Source: Paenalkalicoccus suaedae
GTDB lineage: Bacteria > Bacillota > Bacilli > Bacillales > Salisediminibacteriaceae
DNA length: 64,000 nucleotides
Reading direction: 5' to 3'
NCBI RefSeq assembly: GCF_006965545.2
Contig: NZ_CP041372.2
Coordinates: 2,728,001 to 2,792,000 of the forward strand
Shown here: piece by piece, positions 1 to 7,826 of the stretch
Position numbering within the stretch: the first letter of the stretch is position 1
How the letters are laid out: every line of letters starts with the position of its first letter
Made by a program: the position numbers and the translations under genes
Notes under the pieces: model-generated
Told to the model about the DNA's origin: nothing
What the model saw: the letters and a program-made list of their open reading frames with translations, nothing else
Database searches by the model: none

Positions 1-580
1 AATATGCCTTAACCATTGGCGTTTCAGTTGGTCCTGGAGCCACTGCGTTCACCCTCAGACCGTCCTTCGCGTATTCCGCAACTAAACTTTTCGTCATACC
101 AACAACAGCGTGTTTCGTTGCGGAATACGTTACAACCGTTGTTTGACCGATTACGCCTGCACTAGACGCCATATTAACGATCGATCCGCCTCCATTTTTC
201 ACCATAATTTCCGCTACATAGCGAACTCCGTACAGTGCACCAAGTAAATTAATTCCTACGATTTGTTCTATTTCTTCAATCTCTGTATCGAGGAAATAAC
301 CACCACTACCAGAAATACCTGCGTTATTAAAAAAGTAATCAATCCTACCAAAATTGTCCATTGTTGCTTCTACATACTTTTTTACATCTGCAGACTTAGA
401 CACATCGGCTCTTACGTACAAAGCATCGACGTTCTTTTCTTTCAAGATGCGAACCGCTTCTTTACCATGTTCATCATTAATGTCGACAATGACGATGTTA
501 ATACCCTGATCCGCTAACTTCATAGCGGTGGCATACCCTATTCCACTTCCTCCACCTGTTACAATCGCTGTTTTAGTCAA
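1..580 (-). CDS. SDR-family oxidoreductase, 3' end outside window
   Basis: A short-chain dehydrogenase/reductase of the classical type; the substrate cannot be told from the sequence. I see the nucleotide-binding TGGGSGIG near the N-terminus (residues 8-15), the NNAG motif in the middle, an SS pair followed by YSATK (the Tyr-x-x-x-Lys catalytic pair), and the PGPT segment that follows the active site in this family. The start is TTG at 580, seven bases after an AAAGGAGGG ribosome site; no ATG is suitably placed. About 193 codons are visible of the usual 245-255, so the C-terminus lies beyond base 1. A catabolite-type operator sits just upstream of the ribosome site. It follows the aldehyde dehydrogenase gene in the same direction and may belong to the same catabolic locus (inference). 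Confidence 0.9.
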   Translation of the reverse strand, partial: MTKTAIVTGGGSGIGYATAMKLADQGINIVIVDINDEHGKEAVRILKEKNVDALYVRADVSKSADVKKYVEATMDNFGRIDYFFNNAGISGSGGYFLDTEIEEIEQIVGINLLGALYGVRYVAEIMVKNGGGSIVNMASSAGVIGQTTVVTYSATKHAVVGMTKSLVAEYAKDGLRVNAVAPGPTETPMVKAY

Positions 581-594
581 CTAAAGCCCTCCTT

Positions 595-608
595 TGATAG
601 CGCTATCA
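595..608. promoter_or_regulatory. cre-type operator (CcpA site) upstream of the SDR gene
   Basis: TGATAGCGCTATCA is a perfect palindrome and fits the catabolite-response-element consensus TGWNANCGNTNWCA at every fixed position. It lies directly 5' of the ribosome site of the SDR gene, where bound repressor would block transcription. Another LacI-family operator of the same shape is the alternative. Confidence 0.6.
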
Positions 609-618
609 CAAATTGTGA
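606..618. promoter_or_regulatory. 13-bp palindrome, possible second operator
   Basis: TCACAAATTGTGA is a perfect inverted repeat with a one-base centre and shares three bases with the cre-like palindrome. A related half (ATCACAAGTAA) occurs near 673. A local GntR/TetR/LacI-type regulator could use it; no protein can be assigned. Confidence 0.35.
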
Positions 619-701
619 GATAATAATAGCAAAAAAGAGCCTCCGTTTACAACGATCTAGTCTCCTAGCTATCACAAGTAACTTCGTTCACTCCTGATTT
701 T

Positions 702-2141
702 TTACTTCATACGAAAGCAAACGACCTTCGTCTCCGTCATTTCCTCCATAGCAAACTTGATGCCTTCTCGTCCTACTCCCGATTCCTTTACGCCACCGAA
801 CGGCATGGCATCAACACGATAATCGCTACTATCGTTCACCATTACTCCTCCAACCTCTAAGTGTTCAATTGCATAAAACGCTTGATCAATAGAGGCTGTG
901 AAGATACCAGCATGCAGACCGTAGTTTACGTCGTTTGCTTTCGCCACTCCTTCTTCTAGTGAATCAATTTGCTCAATGAGGACAACTGGTCCGAAAACCT
1001 CCTCGTGATAGATTGTTGCAGACGGAGGTACATCTACTAGCACCGTCGGCTCAAAAAATGCACCTTCCCGTTTTCCTCCAGCTAAAACTTTTGCACCACC
1101 TGCTACGGCTTCCTCTACCCACGCTTCCACTCGCTCTGCTTCTCTTGCTGAAATCATTGGACCAATATCGGTTGTATCAAGTAACTTATCCCCAACTCGG
1201 AGTGTCTGCGTTTTTTCTGCAGCTAAACGTACAAACTCCTCATACCTCTCACGCTCCACATAGATGCGCTGCACGCCGATACAATTTTGGCCAGCCGCTG
1301 AAAATCCTCCATCTACACAGCTAGAAGTAGCATCGTCCACATCGGCATCCTTGAGCACAATGACAGGAGAATTCGAGCCAAGCTCCATGCTGAGCTTTTT
1401 CTTACCGGCTAGCTTAGCGAGTTGATCGCCAGCCTCTGCTCCACCTGTGAAGGAGATCATTTTAATGCTTGGATGCTTGGCTAACACAGGACCTAGCTCC
1501 TGTCCAGAGCCTGTCACAACCGACAAATAGCCTTTAGGTAAACCAGATGCTTCGAGTGCTTCCGCAAGTAGCAAGGCACTTAATGGCGTAGCGGACGCCG
1601 GCTTTACGATCACCGGATTCCCAACCGCGAGCGCTGGTCCCACCTTATGCGCAACAAGATTAAGCGGATCATTAAAAGGCGTAATTGCAGCAACAATCCC
1701 CATTGGTAATCGCATGTAATAGCCGTGACGCCGCTCACTTCCCGGTCGCTGATCAAACGGAATCGTCTCGCCGTGCATGCGTCTAGCTTCTTCGCTACTA
1801 ATGCGCAGAGTTGTGACCGCTCTCGTTACCTCTGCTCTCGCCTCTCGAATCGTCTTGCTCCCTTCAAGCGCAATTGTATGGGCGTATGTCTCTGCTCGAT
1901 CTTCTATATAATCAGCTGCTCGTGCTAAGACTCGAATGCGCTCGTGCGTTGCCCAAGACTTTTTTTGACGAAACATGGATTCCGTTCGCTCAATCACTTC
2001 TGTAAGAAACGCACCAGTCGCTTTTGGCACCGTAGCAATCGTGATGCCATTCTGAGGATTAATCACATCAAACGTCTCCTGTAAATGCACCCATTCTCCA
2101 CAGCTAAAGATTGCTTGCTCTCTCGTTTGAGTCTGCATCAT
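702..2141 (-). CDS. NAD(P)+-dependent aldehyde dehydrogenase (ALDH superfamily)
   Basis: A 479-residue ALDH that oxidises an aldehyde to the acid through a thioester on Cys. Seen: TPFNDP (the Asn of the oxyanion hole, about residue 157), VKPAS (K180, cofactor binding), FTGG (231-234), MELGSNSP (E253, general base) and GQNCIG with catalytic C287. Length is normal. It is the last gene of the four-gene operon, nine bases after the homoserine dehydrogenase stop, with ATG ATG behind a G-rich ribosome site (the second ATG at 2138 is equally likely). Because the upstream neighbours act on or near aspartate semialdehyde, a role like DoeC (aspartate-semialdehyde to aspartate in ectoine breakdown) is attractive, but that is inference; other small aldehydes fit the family equally well. 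Confidence 0.88.
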   Translation of the reverse strand: MMQTQTREQAIFSCGEWVHLQETFDVINPQNGITIATVPKATGAFLTEVIERTESMFRQKKSWATHERIRVLARAADYIEDRAETYAHTIALEGSKTIREARAEVTRAVTTLRISSEEARRMHGETIPFDQRPGSERRHGYYMRLPMGIVAAITPFNDPLNLVAHKVGPALAVGNPVIVKPASATPLSALLLAEALEASGLPKGYLSVVTGSGQELGPVLAKHPSIKMISFTGGAEAGDQLAKLAGKKKLSMELGSNSPVIVLKDADVDDATSSCVDGGFSAAGQNCIGVQRIYVERERYEEFVRLAAEKTQTLRVGDKLLDTTDIGPMISAREAERVEAWVEEAVAGGAKVLAGGKREGAFFEPTVLVDVPPSATIYHEEVFGPVVLIEQIDSLEEGVAKANDVNYGLHAGIFTASIDQAFYAIEHLEVGGVMVNDSSDYRVDAMPFGGVKESGVGREGIKFAMEEMTETKVVCFRMK

Positions 2142-2149
2142 GCTCCCCC

Positions 2150-3172
2150 CTAGTTAACAGTGATGAACCTTTTTTGATAGTGAACTAAGTCAATGAGTAG
2201 TGAAAACCCCGTCTCTGTTAAACCTGCGCCGGCTCCCGTTAAGAAAATTGGTCCAGCTAAATCACAGTCATATAAAATAGCGTTTGTGGCACCAGCAACA
2301 GTAGCTAACGGGTCCGTTTCATCAATCCGTTCTGGCTGGACTTTTGCAGTTACTTCACTACCCTCTTGTGTAATAGACGCAATGAGTCGAATCCGCTTCT
2401 TAGCTTTGATAGCCTCCTTTAGATCGTCACTCGTAACGGAGGTTATCCCTGTACACGTGACATCATCGACGGCTAGTTCTTTCCCTAGCACCACATTCGC
2501 TAAGATGACCGCTTTATACCTCGCGTCATAGCCCTCAACATCACTTGTCGGGTCCGCTTCTGCATAGCCATACGCTTGCGCTTGCTTTAACGCCTCCTCA
2601 TAGCTTAGCCCCTTCTCCATCTCTGTTAACATATAGTTTGTTGTCCCGTTTAAGATTCCGCGAATTTCTTTTATATCATTCCCAACAAGCGTTTCCAGCG
2701 GAAGGCGAAGCGCTGGAGTACCACTCATCACTGTCCCTTCAAATCCAAAATAGCAATTATTCGCTTCCGCTAATTCTGAAAGCTCCTTATACGCTAAGGC
2801 GAGAGGTCCTTTATTCGTTGTCACGACACTTTTCCCTGCCTCAAACGCAACTCTTACATGATCAATTGCTGGTTGACCTGTGACCACGTTTGTATACGTC
2901 ACCTCTACAATGACATCCGCATTTGTATCCTTGATTGTCTGTAAGCTCGTTAATCCCCTTGCCACTTGTCGATCCTGGTAGGAATCTAAGCTACCTGATT
3001 TACCAGCCTCTAATAGCTTTTGTACGTCTAACCCAGATGGATCATATAGCGAGCCTTTCAGCATATCACTTACAGCTACAACCTGGAATGGCATCGTTTG
3101 TTTTTCCTCTAGAAGTCGTACTAGCGCCTGCCCTACTCCTCCAAAGCCTACAAACGCGAGTTTTACTGTCAT
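2150..3172 (-). CDS. Homoserine dehydrogenase without ACT domain
   Basis: It interconverts L-aspartate-4-semialdehyde and L-homoserine with NAD(P)H. Residues 7-15 carry the Rossmann turn FVGFGGVGQ; TTNKGP is at about 118-123; GILNGTTNYML and YAEADPTSDVEGYDARYK are the homoserine dehydrogenase signature region with the catalytic Lys. At 340 residues it lacks the C-terminal ACT regulatory domain of the biosynthetic Hom (about 430 residues), so Thr feedback is not expected. It overlaps the preceding PLP-enzyme gene by four bases (ATGA), implying translational coupling. The setting in a catabolic operon, away from thrB/thrC, suggests it handles aspartate semialdehyde made or used by its neighbours rather than Thr biosynthesis (inference). 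Confidence 0.85.
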   Translation of the reverse strand: MTVKLAFVGFGGVGQALVRLLEEKQTMPFQVVAVSDMLKGSLYDPSGLDVQKLLEAGKSGSLDSYQDRQVARGLTSLQTIKDTNADVIVEVTYTNVVTGQPAIDHVRVAFEAGKSVVTTNKGPLALAYKELSELAEANNCYFGFEGTVMSGTPALRLPLETLVGNDIKEIRGILNGTTNYMLTEMEKGLSYEEALKQAQAYGYAEADPTSDVEGYDARYKAVILANVVLGKELAVDDVTCTGITSVTSDDLKEAIKAKKRIRLIASITQEGSEVTAKVQPERIDETDPLATVAGATNAILYDCDLAGPIFLTGAGAGLTETGFSLLIDLVHYQKRFITVN

Positions 3173-4368
3173 CCTACCGCCTCCTTTGCCACCGCGGCAA
3201 ATGCCTGCTCTAAATCCGCAAGGAGATCATCAATATCCTCAATACCTGCGGAATAGCGAATCAACCCTTCCGGAATGCCCATCGCCGCTCGCTCCTCTGG
3301 CGTACACTCTACGTGACTCGTCGTGCGTGACGGTCCTACAATTGTTTCCACCGCGCCAAGATTAGCCGCCCTATTTGCAAAGCGTAGCTTAGGTAGCAGA
3401 TCTCGCACCGTCTCCACCCCACCTTTGACAGAAAAACTGAGCATACCGCCAAATCCAGACATTTGCTCCTTCGCAATATCATGGTGCGGATGGGTTGGTA
3501 AACCAGGATAAAAAACATCTTCTACTAAGTCCACGGATTGGAGATACCTTGCTACCTGCATGGCATTTGCGTTTTGTCGCTCAATGCGAAGACTCAGCGT
3601 TTTCATGCCACGTAAGAGCAGATACGCCGCCATCGGATCAAGCGTCGCGCCGTTGATTTCTCGGTAGTGATAGACCTGCTCCACGAGCTCATGGCTACCG
3701 CACAGGACGCCGCCTAACGCATCGGCGTGCCCGCCTAAAAATTTTGTCGCGCTATGCAACACGAGATCTACGCCAAGTGCAAGTGGATTTTGATTAATCG
3801 GTGTCGCAAACGTATTGTCCACCACGACGATTGCACCTGCCTGCTTCCCAGCCTTCGCCATGCGCGCAATATCCGTGATTTTTACCGTTGGATTCGTCGG
3901 CGTCTCCAAATAGAGGATTTTACAACCCTTCGCCACCTCCGCTTCAATTGCGGCATGATCACCGGTATCACAGAGTACGACTTCAATATGCTGTCTAGGT
4001 AAAAATTCCGTGAAGATTTTATTCGTGCCTCCATACGTATCCTTGATTGAGACGATTCGATCTCCTGGCGTTAAAAAAGTGCCAAGCGTATTGCTAATTG
4101 CCGCCATTCCTGTGGAAAAGCTAGTAGCAGCCTCGGCCGATTCTAACGCTTTGACTTTATCTTCAAACGCTTGAACAGTCGGGTTCGTATTCCGTCCATA
4201 AATGTGCCCCTTCTTCTTTCCAATCGCCACGTCGTACCATTCATCCATATCGTCATAGCCGAATGAGACACTGTGCACAACTGGTACCTGCGTTGCTCCA
4301 AACGCTAAATAATCCTTCTCCCCTGCCCAGATTGCTTTTGTCCCCATAGTTGGTTCTTTCCTTGTCAT
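3169..4368 (-). CDS. Cys/Met-metabolism PLP enzyme (cystathionine gamma-synthase/lyase family)
   Basis: A fold-type I PLP enzyme of 399 residues. Seen: YGRN at 57-60 (phosphate and substrate binding from the partner subunit), FSTGMAAI, TYGGT with Y112, VVDNTFATP with D184 (pyridine nitrogen contact), and HSATKFLGGH with the PLP lysine K209. These fix the family; whether it does gamma-replacement (MetB type), gamma-elimination (methionine gamma-lyase) or beta/gamma-lyase chemistry cannot be read from the motifs. The ATG at 4368 follows GAGGAGGAG at proper spacing; the gene begins 26 bases after the M24 gene. Sitting between an ectoine-hydrolase-like enzyme and a homoserine dehydrogenase is unusual for this family and is the key clue to an unassigned pathway. 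Confidence 0.85.
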   Translation of the reverse strand: MTRKEPTMGTKAIWAGEKDYLAFGATQVPVVHSVSFGYDDMDEWYDVAIGKKKGHIYGRNTNPTVQAFEDKVKALESAEAATSFSTGMAAISNTLGTFLTPGDRIVSIKDTYGGTNKIFTEFLPRQHIEVVLCDTGDHAAIEAEVAKGCKILYLETPTNPTVKITDIARMAKAGKQAGAIVVVDNTFATPINQNPLALGVDLVLHSATKFLGGHADALGGVLCGSHELVEQVYHYREINGATLDPMAAYLLLRGMKTLSLRIERQNANAMQVARYLQSVDLVEDVFYPGLPTHPHHDIAKEQMSGFGGMLSFSVKGGVETVRDLLPKLRFANRAANLGAVETIVGPSRTTSHVECTPEERAAMGIPEGLIRYSAGIEDIDDLLADLEQAFAAVAKEAVG

Positions 4369-4394
4369 AGTGACTCCTCCTCATCATGATTAAA

Positions 4395-5606
4395 TTAAGA
4401 TATTTCTCCTCCGTGCTGATTGAGTAAAAACGGATGCTGAACGATCAGTTCACGTGGATAGTTCGTAAACGTTGCTGCTCCTGCTTCTGTAATGCGAATC
4501 GTCTCGCTAATTTCAATACCAAAGTTGTCATACCATAGAGCTGGAATAAGATGAAAGGTCATATTCGGTTCAAGGACGGTGTTGTCTCCTTTACGAATGC
4601 TTGCCGTATGCTCGCCCCAATCAGGTGGATAACCGAGCCCTACGGAGTAGCCAAGTCGCGCTTCTTTTTCTAGCCCGTAGCGTGCTATTACGTTTCTCCA
4701 GGCAGCCTCAAGATCACTGCAGGTAACTCCTGGCTTAGCCTTTTGCAGGACTGCTTCTATCCCCTCCGTGACGATTGGCGCAAGCTTTAGTAGGGCGTCG
4801 TTTGGTTGACCAATACTCACCGTCCGGGCAAGCGGCACGTGATAGCGCTTGTAGCAACCTGCGAGCTCCACGATGACCGAATCCCCTTCTTGGAACTTCC
4901 TTTCTGACCACGTCAGATGCGGGATTCCGGTATTGGATCCTGCTGGCATGAGTGGCACGATCGACGGGTAATCCCCGCCCGATTCCTCCGTGCCCGAGAC
5001 AAGATGATAAAAAATCGCTGCCGCGGCATCGCATTCTCGCACATTCGCCCTGATCGCCTCTAACCCGTGGTGCATCGCCTTATCCGCGATCGTAGCTGCT
5101 TTTTGCATGTAAGAGAGCTCCGTTGGTGATTTAATTAGCCTAACTCGATTGACGAGCAAGTCCCCGTCTACAAAGGTAGCGTTCGGTAGTGCTCGTTGCA
5201 GTCGTGCAAATGCTTTTGCTGAAAAGTAGTAGTTATCCATCTCCACTCCAAGACGTCTTGTACCCTGCCCAATTTGCTGCAATATTTCTCCGATAAAGTC
5301 CATCGGATGATCATCGGTTGCAGCATGCACATAAAAGTCGGGATACGCGATAATATTTTCGTCATAAACCCAAGTAGTGAGCTTGGCTCCATTCGCATCC
5401 TGATAGCGCCCAAACCAGAGTGGCTGCGGTTCATCAATAATGATCGCGACCATCTGATGCACATAAAACGACCACGCATCGTAGCCTGTGATGTAATTCA
5501 TGTTGGAGGGATCTGTGAGAAGAAGCACATCGATATTCCTCTCCGCCATTCTCTCTTTTGTCTGTAGCAAACGCTCCTGATATTCCGTTAAATCAAACGG
5601 TAGCAT
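4395..5606 (-). CDS. doeA: Ectoine hydrolase-like M24 (pita-bread) enzyme
   Basis: A 403-residue creatinase/aminopeptidase-P-fold protein. Recognised from blocks I recall in Halomonas DoeA: ITGYDAWSFYVHQ, GVEMDNYYFSAKA, GGDYPSIVP, PHLTW, YKRYHVPLARTV, GYPPDWGEHT and LEPNMTFHLIPALW. DoeA opens the ring of ectoine to N-acetyl-diaminobutyrate. As in DoeA, the segment that normally reads DxG...D of metal-dependent M24 peptidases is replaced (VELAGCYKRYH), so a plain Xaa-Pro peptidase is unlikely. Start: a longer frame exists, but ATG 5606 sits at good distance from AGAGGGGG whereas ATG 5612 touches it. No doeB-type deacetylase or doeD-type transaminase is visible next to it, so the substrate could be a related cyclic amidine or amide. 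Confidence 0.72.
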   Translation of the reverse strand: MLPFDLTEYQERLLQTKERMAERNIDVLLLTDPSNMNYITGYDAWSFYVHQMVAIIIDEPQPLWFGRYQDANGAKLTTWVYDENIIAYPDFYVHAATDDHPMDFIGEILQQIGQGTRRLGVEMDNYYFSAKAFARLQRALPNATFVDGDLLVNRVRLIKSPTELSYMQKAATIADKAMHHGLEAIRANVRECDAAAAIFYHLVSGTEESGGDYPSIVPLMPAGSNTGIPHLTWSERKFQEGDSVIVELAGCYKRYHVPLARTVSIGQPNDALLKLAPIVTEGIEAVLQKAKPGVTCSDLEAAWRNVIARYGLEKEARLGYSVGLGYPPDWGEHTASIRKGDNTVLEPNMTFHLIPALWYDNFGIEISETIRITEAGAATFTNYPRELIVQHPFLLNQHGGEIS

Positions 5607-5774
5607 GGCCATCCCCCTCTTTTTATTAAGTGTATGGTACCTGCTTTTACTATAGTAATTATTAGGAGAAGATGTGATGACCAAAGTGTATGAATGTTCA
5701 GATAGTTTTGTTAGACAGTTTGGTGGGGGTGTGGGGTGAGACGGCTGGGATTGATTAACTTGGGTTTCTCTGTG

Positions 5775-5985
5775 ATTAACCGGAATCGTACCTCGATTAT
5801 CCGTTTTTCCTCTTTCATTATCCGAAATCGTACTTCGATTATCCGTCTTTCCTCTTTCATTATCCGAAATCGTGCCTCGATTATCCGTCTTTCCTCTTTC
5901 ATTATCCGAAATCGTACTTCGATTATCCGTCTTTCCTCTTTCATTATCCGAAATCGTACCTCGATTATTCGAATTCCAACTTTAA
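5775..5985. repeat. 42-nt tandem repeat (2 x 21 nt, keyword ATTATCCG)
   Basis: Four near-identical 42-nt units start at 5775, 5817, 5859 and 5901, followed by decaying copies to about 5985. Each unit is two 21-nt halves that both begin ATTATCCG (or ATTAACCG). Because 21 and 42 are multiples of three, long open frames appear on both strands here; their products are simple repeats and I do not regard them as genes. The tract lies between the doeA-like gene and the terminator of the amidohydrolase. Confidence 0.9.
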
Positions 5986-6050
5986 TTAACCGAACTTTAC
6001 CTCCGATTAACCGTTTACTCGCTTCGATTATCCAAATATCGTCCCACATC

Positions 6051-6092
6051 AAAAAGGGAACGAGGGCATCAACAATGCCCTCGTTCCTTCTT
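6051..6092 (-). terminator. Rho-independent terminator of the amidohydrolase gene
   Basis: A 13-bp perfect stem (6057-6069 with 6075-6087, loop CAACA) is followed on the minus strand by a U run. It lies 17 bases past the amidohydrolase stop. Confidence 0.9.
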
Positions 6093-6108
6093 TCTATCTT
6101 CTACCTTA

Positions 6109-7470
6109 TTAAACTAGCCATGCATTGTCTGGATTGCCGTAGTTTGCGAAGACGCGATCACGTGCTTCATTTGCTAGCTTTTGAATGCGTTTCATATCTA
6201 CGTTTATTAGTCGCCCATCTCGTTTGACTGCTTTTCCTGCGACAAAGACAGAGTCTACGTTACCGGTGTGTGCGCATTGTACGACCGTGCCGATTGGATC
6301 GTTGAGTGGGAACATGTTTGTATCTGTCTTCCTGATCATAATAACGTCTGCTTGTTTACCTGGTGTCAGCGATCCGATTTTATTTTCTAAAAGAAGCGCT
6401 TTGGCACCCTCGATCGTGGCCATGTCGAGCACCTCTTGCGCTTTAATGTGCAGCTCAGGTCCGGGCATGACCTGATCATTCAATTGATGGTCATTCACGC
6501 GCGCTCGCTCCGCTTGAAGCGCAAACTTCATTTGGGCAAACATATCGCCGCCTGTGGAGGTGACAACGTCTACGCCCAGGCTTGGCTTCACGCCATTCTC
6601 CAAGCTGAGACCAATGGCCGGATATCCATGGCCCATCATCATCTCGACCTCTGGGGTTGCAGAAATAGAGCCACCGTGGTCACGGAGAAGACGCATCTCT
6701 TCAGGACTAATGGCGTTTGCGTGCACAAAGTTGAGGTCTGGACCGAGTAGGTTGGCTGCATGCAGCTTTTCAATCGAACGATCGACTGCGCCCCACGTAC
6801 CGAAGCCTAAATGCATCGAGGTAACGCCGCCAATTTCTCTACCAAAACGAATCTCTTCAGCAGCAGTCTCGAATGAGCTAAACTCTGGACCGCGTATAGC
6901 GAGACCCATTGTTAAACGCGCATCATTCGAGTTAAAGTGCGTCTTTTTAATATGCTTCGCTTCCTCTATCGTTGTTAACATACTCTCACGGTTCCAGTAT
7001 TCTTCTTCTCCAGGGCTACCGTGAGCAAAGACTGCCCGAATCCCGGACTCATCAAGACCACGAATCATTTCCTCCGTATGGTCACGCGACATGATCATCG
7101 TCCAGTCCAAAATGGTCGTAACCCCTGCATCTAATGCTTCCAGTGCACCTAACAGGTTGCCAATATAATCATCCTCTGGCGTTCGTTTAGAGCCAATGTT
7201 GCCAAAGTAAATACTACCTAAGTATTTTTGAAGTGACCAGTCAGTGCCTACATTACGCACGACGGATTCCCACGTGTGCCGATGGCTATCAACAAAACCA
7301 GGCATCACGATCATGTCCGATGCATCAACTACCTCTGCGTCTGGCGCATCTATGGAAGGTGCTACCTGCTTGATTTTTTCTCCTTCTATGAGGACGTCTG
7401 CCACCGTAAAATTCCCAACCTGTTTGTCTTGAGAAAGGACAGTTCCTCCTTTTAGCAACGTTTGCTTCAT
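6109..7470 (-). CDS. Amidohydrolase (TRZ/ATZ, cytosine/guanine deaminase-like)
   Basis: A 453-residue member of the metal-dependent amidohydrolase superfamily that hydrolyses or deaminates a cyclic or amide substrate in the cytosol. Seen: the N-terminal beta-sandwich start (KGGTVLS), MPGFVDSHRHTWE with the HxH metal pair at about 63-65, DAGVTTILDW, FVHANAIS with a downstream His, GVDVVTS with the late Asp, and a C-terminal beta-sandwich GSLTPGKQADVIM. The middle metal His block reads MHLGFG instead of the HxxE seen in many deaminases, so chemistry may differ. ATG at 7470 follows AGGAGTTG. The PucR regulator upstream and the NSS symporter opposite suggest uptake and ring opening of a nitrogen compound (inference). 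Confidence 0.8.
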   Translation of the reverse strand: MKQTLLKGGTVLSQDKQVGNFTVADVLIEGEKIKQVAPSIDAPDAEVVDASDMIVMPGFVDSHRHTWESVVRNVGTDWSLQKYLGSIYFGNIGSKRTPEDDYIGNLLGALEALDAGVTTILDWTMIMSRDHTEEMIRGLDESGIRAVFAHGSPGEEEYWNRESMLTTIEEAKHIKKTHFNSNDARLTMGLAIRGPEFSSFETAAEEIRFGREIGGVTSMHLGFGTWGAVDRSIEKLHAANLLGPDLNFVHANAISPEEMRLLRDHGGSISATPEVEMMMGHGYPAIGLSLENGVKPSLGVDVVTSTGGDMFAQMKFALQAERARVNDHQLNDQVMPGPELHIKAQEVLDMATIEGAKALLLENKIGSLTPGKQADVIMIRKTDTNMFPLNDPIGTVVQCAHTGNVDSVFVAGKAVKRDGRLINVDMKRIQKLANEARDRVFANYGNPDNAWLV

Positions 7471-7594
7471 CTACGATCAACTCCTAAAAAAGATACTTAC
7501 GTATATACACCTCCCCACTTTTTTTCACCACAAAACACGCAAGAATCTATAAATGCAGGATCTACTTGTTGGGTGGGGAGGATTTGTTTGACGA

Positions 7595-7685
7595 TGCATT
7601 TCTACCTCCACGGCGTGGATTTCCTCCTTGCCAGTCTGCATTCTTACTCACGCTGTCTGCATTTCACCCTCGTTCGTGTGCATTT
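7595..7685. repeat. 21-nt periodic tract, keyword TGCATTTC
   Basis: Units start at 7595, 7616, 7637, 7658 and 7679, exactly 21 nt apart, each opening TGCATTTC, TGGATTTCC or TGCATTCTT. The rest of each unit is degenerate and C/T rich. The 356-base spacer 7471-7826 otherwise holds only the terminator of the regulator gene. A second tract with the same keyword lies at 54387-54550. Confidence 0.85.
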
Positions 7686-7754
7686 AAGTTGATCGCAAGA
7701 ACCCCCACTCTATCTCAACACAAAATTCCCTTCACCTTTCCGACCATCACTAAA

Positions 7755-7801
7755 ACAAAAAAAAGAGAAGGACCCAACACAACTCGTCGGTCCCTCTCTA
7801 T
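7755..7801 (-). terminator. Terminator of the PucR-family regulator
   Basis: An 11-bp stem with one mismatch (7764-7774 with 7789-7799) is followed on the minus strand by a long U run (A-rich 7755-7764 on the plus strand), 26 bases past the stop codon. Confidence 0.8.
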
Positions 7802-7826
7802 CACTAAAACATCCTCTATCCAACTA

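Noticed and set aside
4395-5684. doeA-like gene starting at 5684
   Set aside because: The extra 26 residues have no ribosome site and are not seen in the family; the AGAGGGGG site points to 5606.
5711-6227. Open frames of 113 (minus) and 163 (plus) codons
   Set aside because: Both translate a 42-nt tandem repeat whose period is a multiple of three; products are simple repeats and no ribosome site fits.
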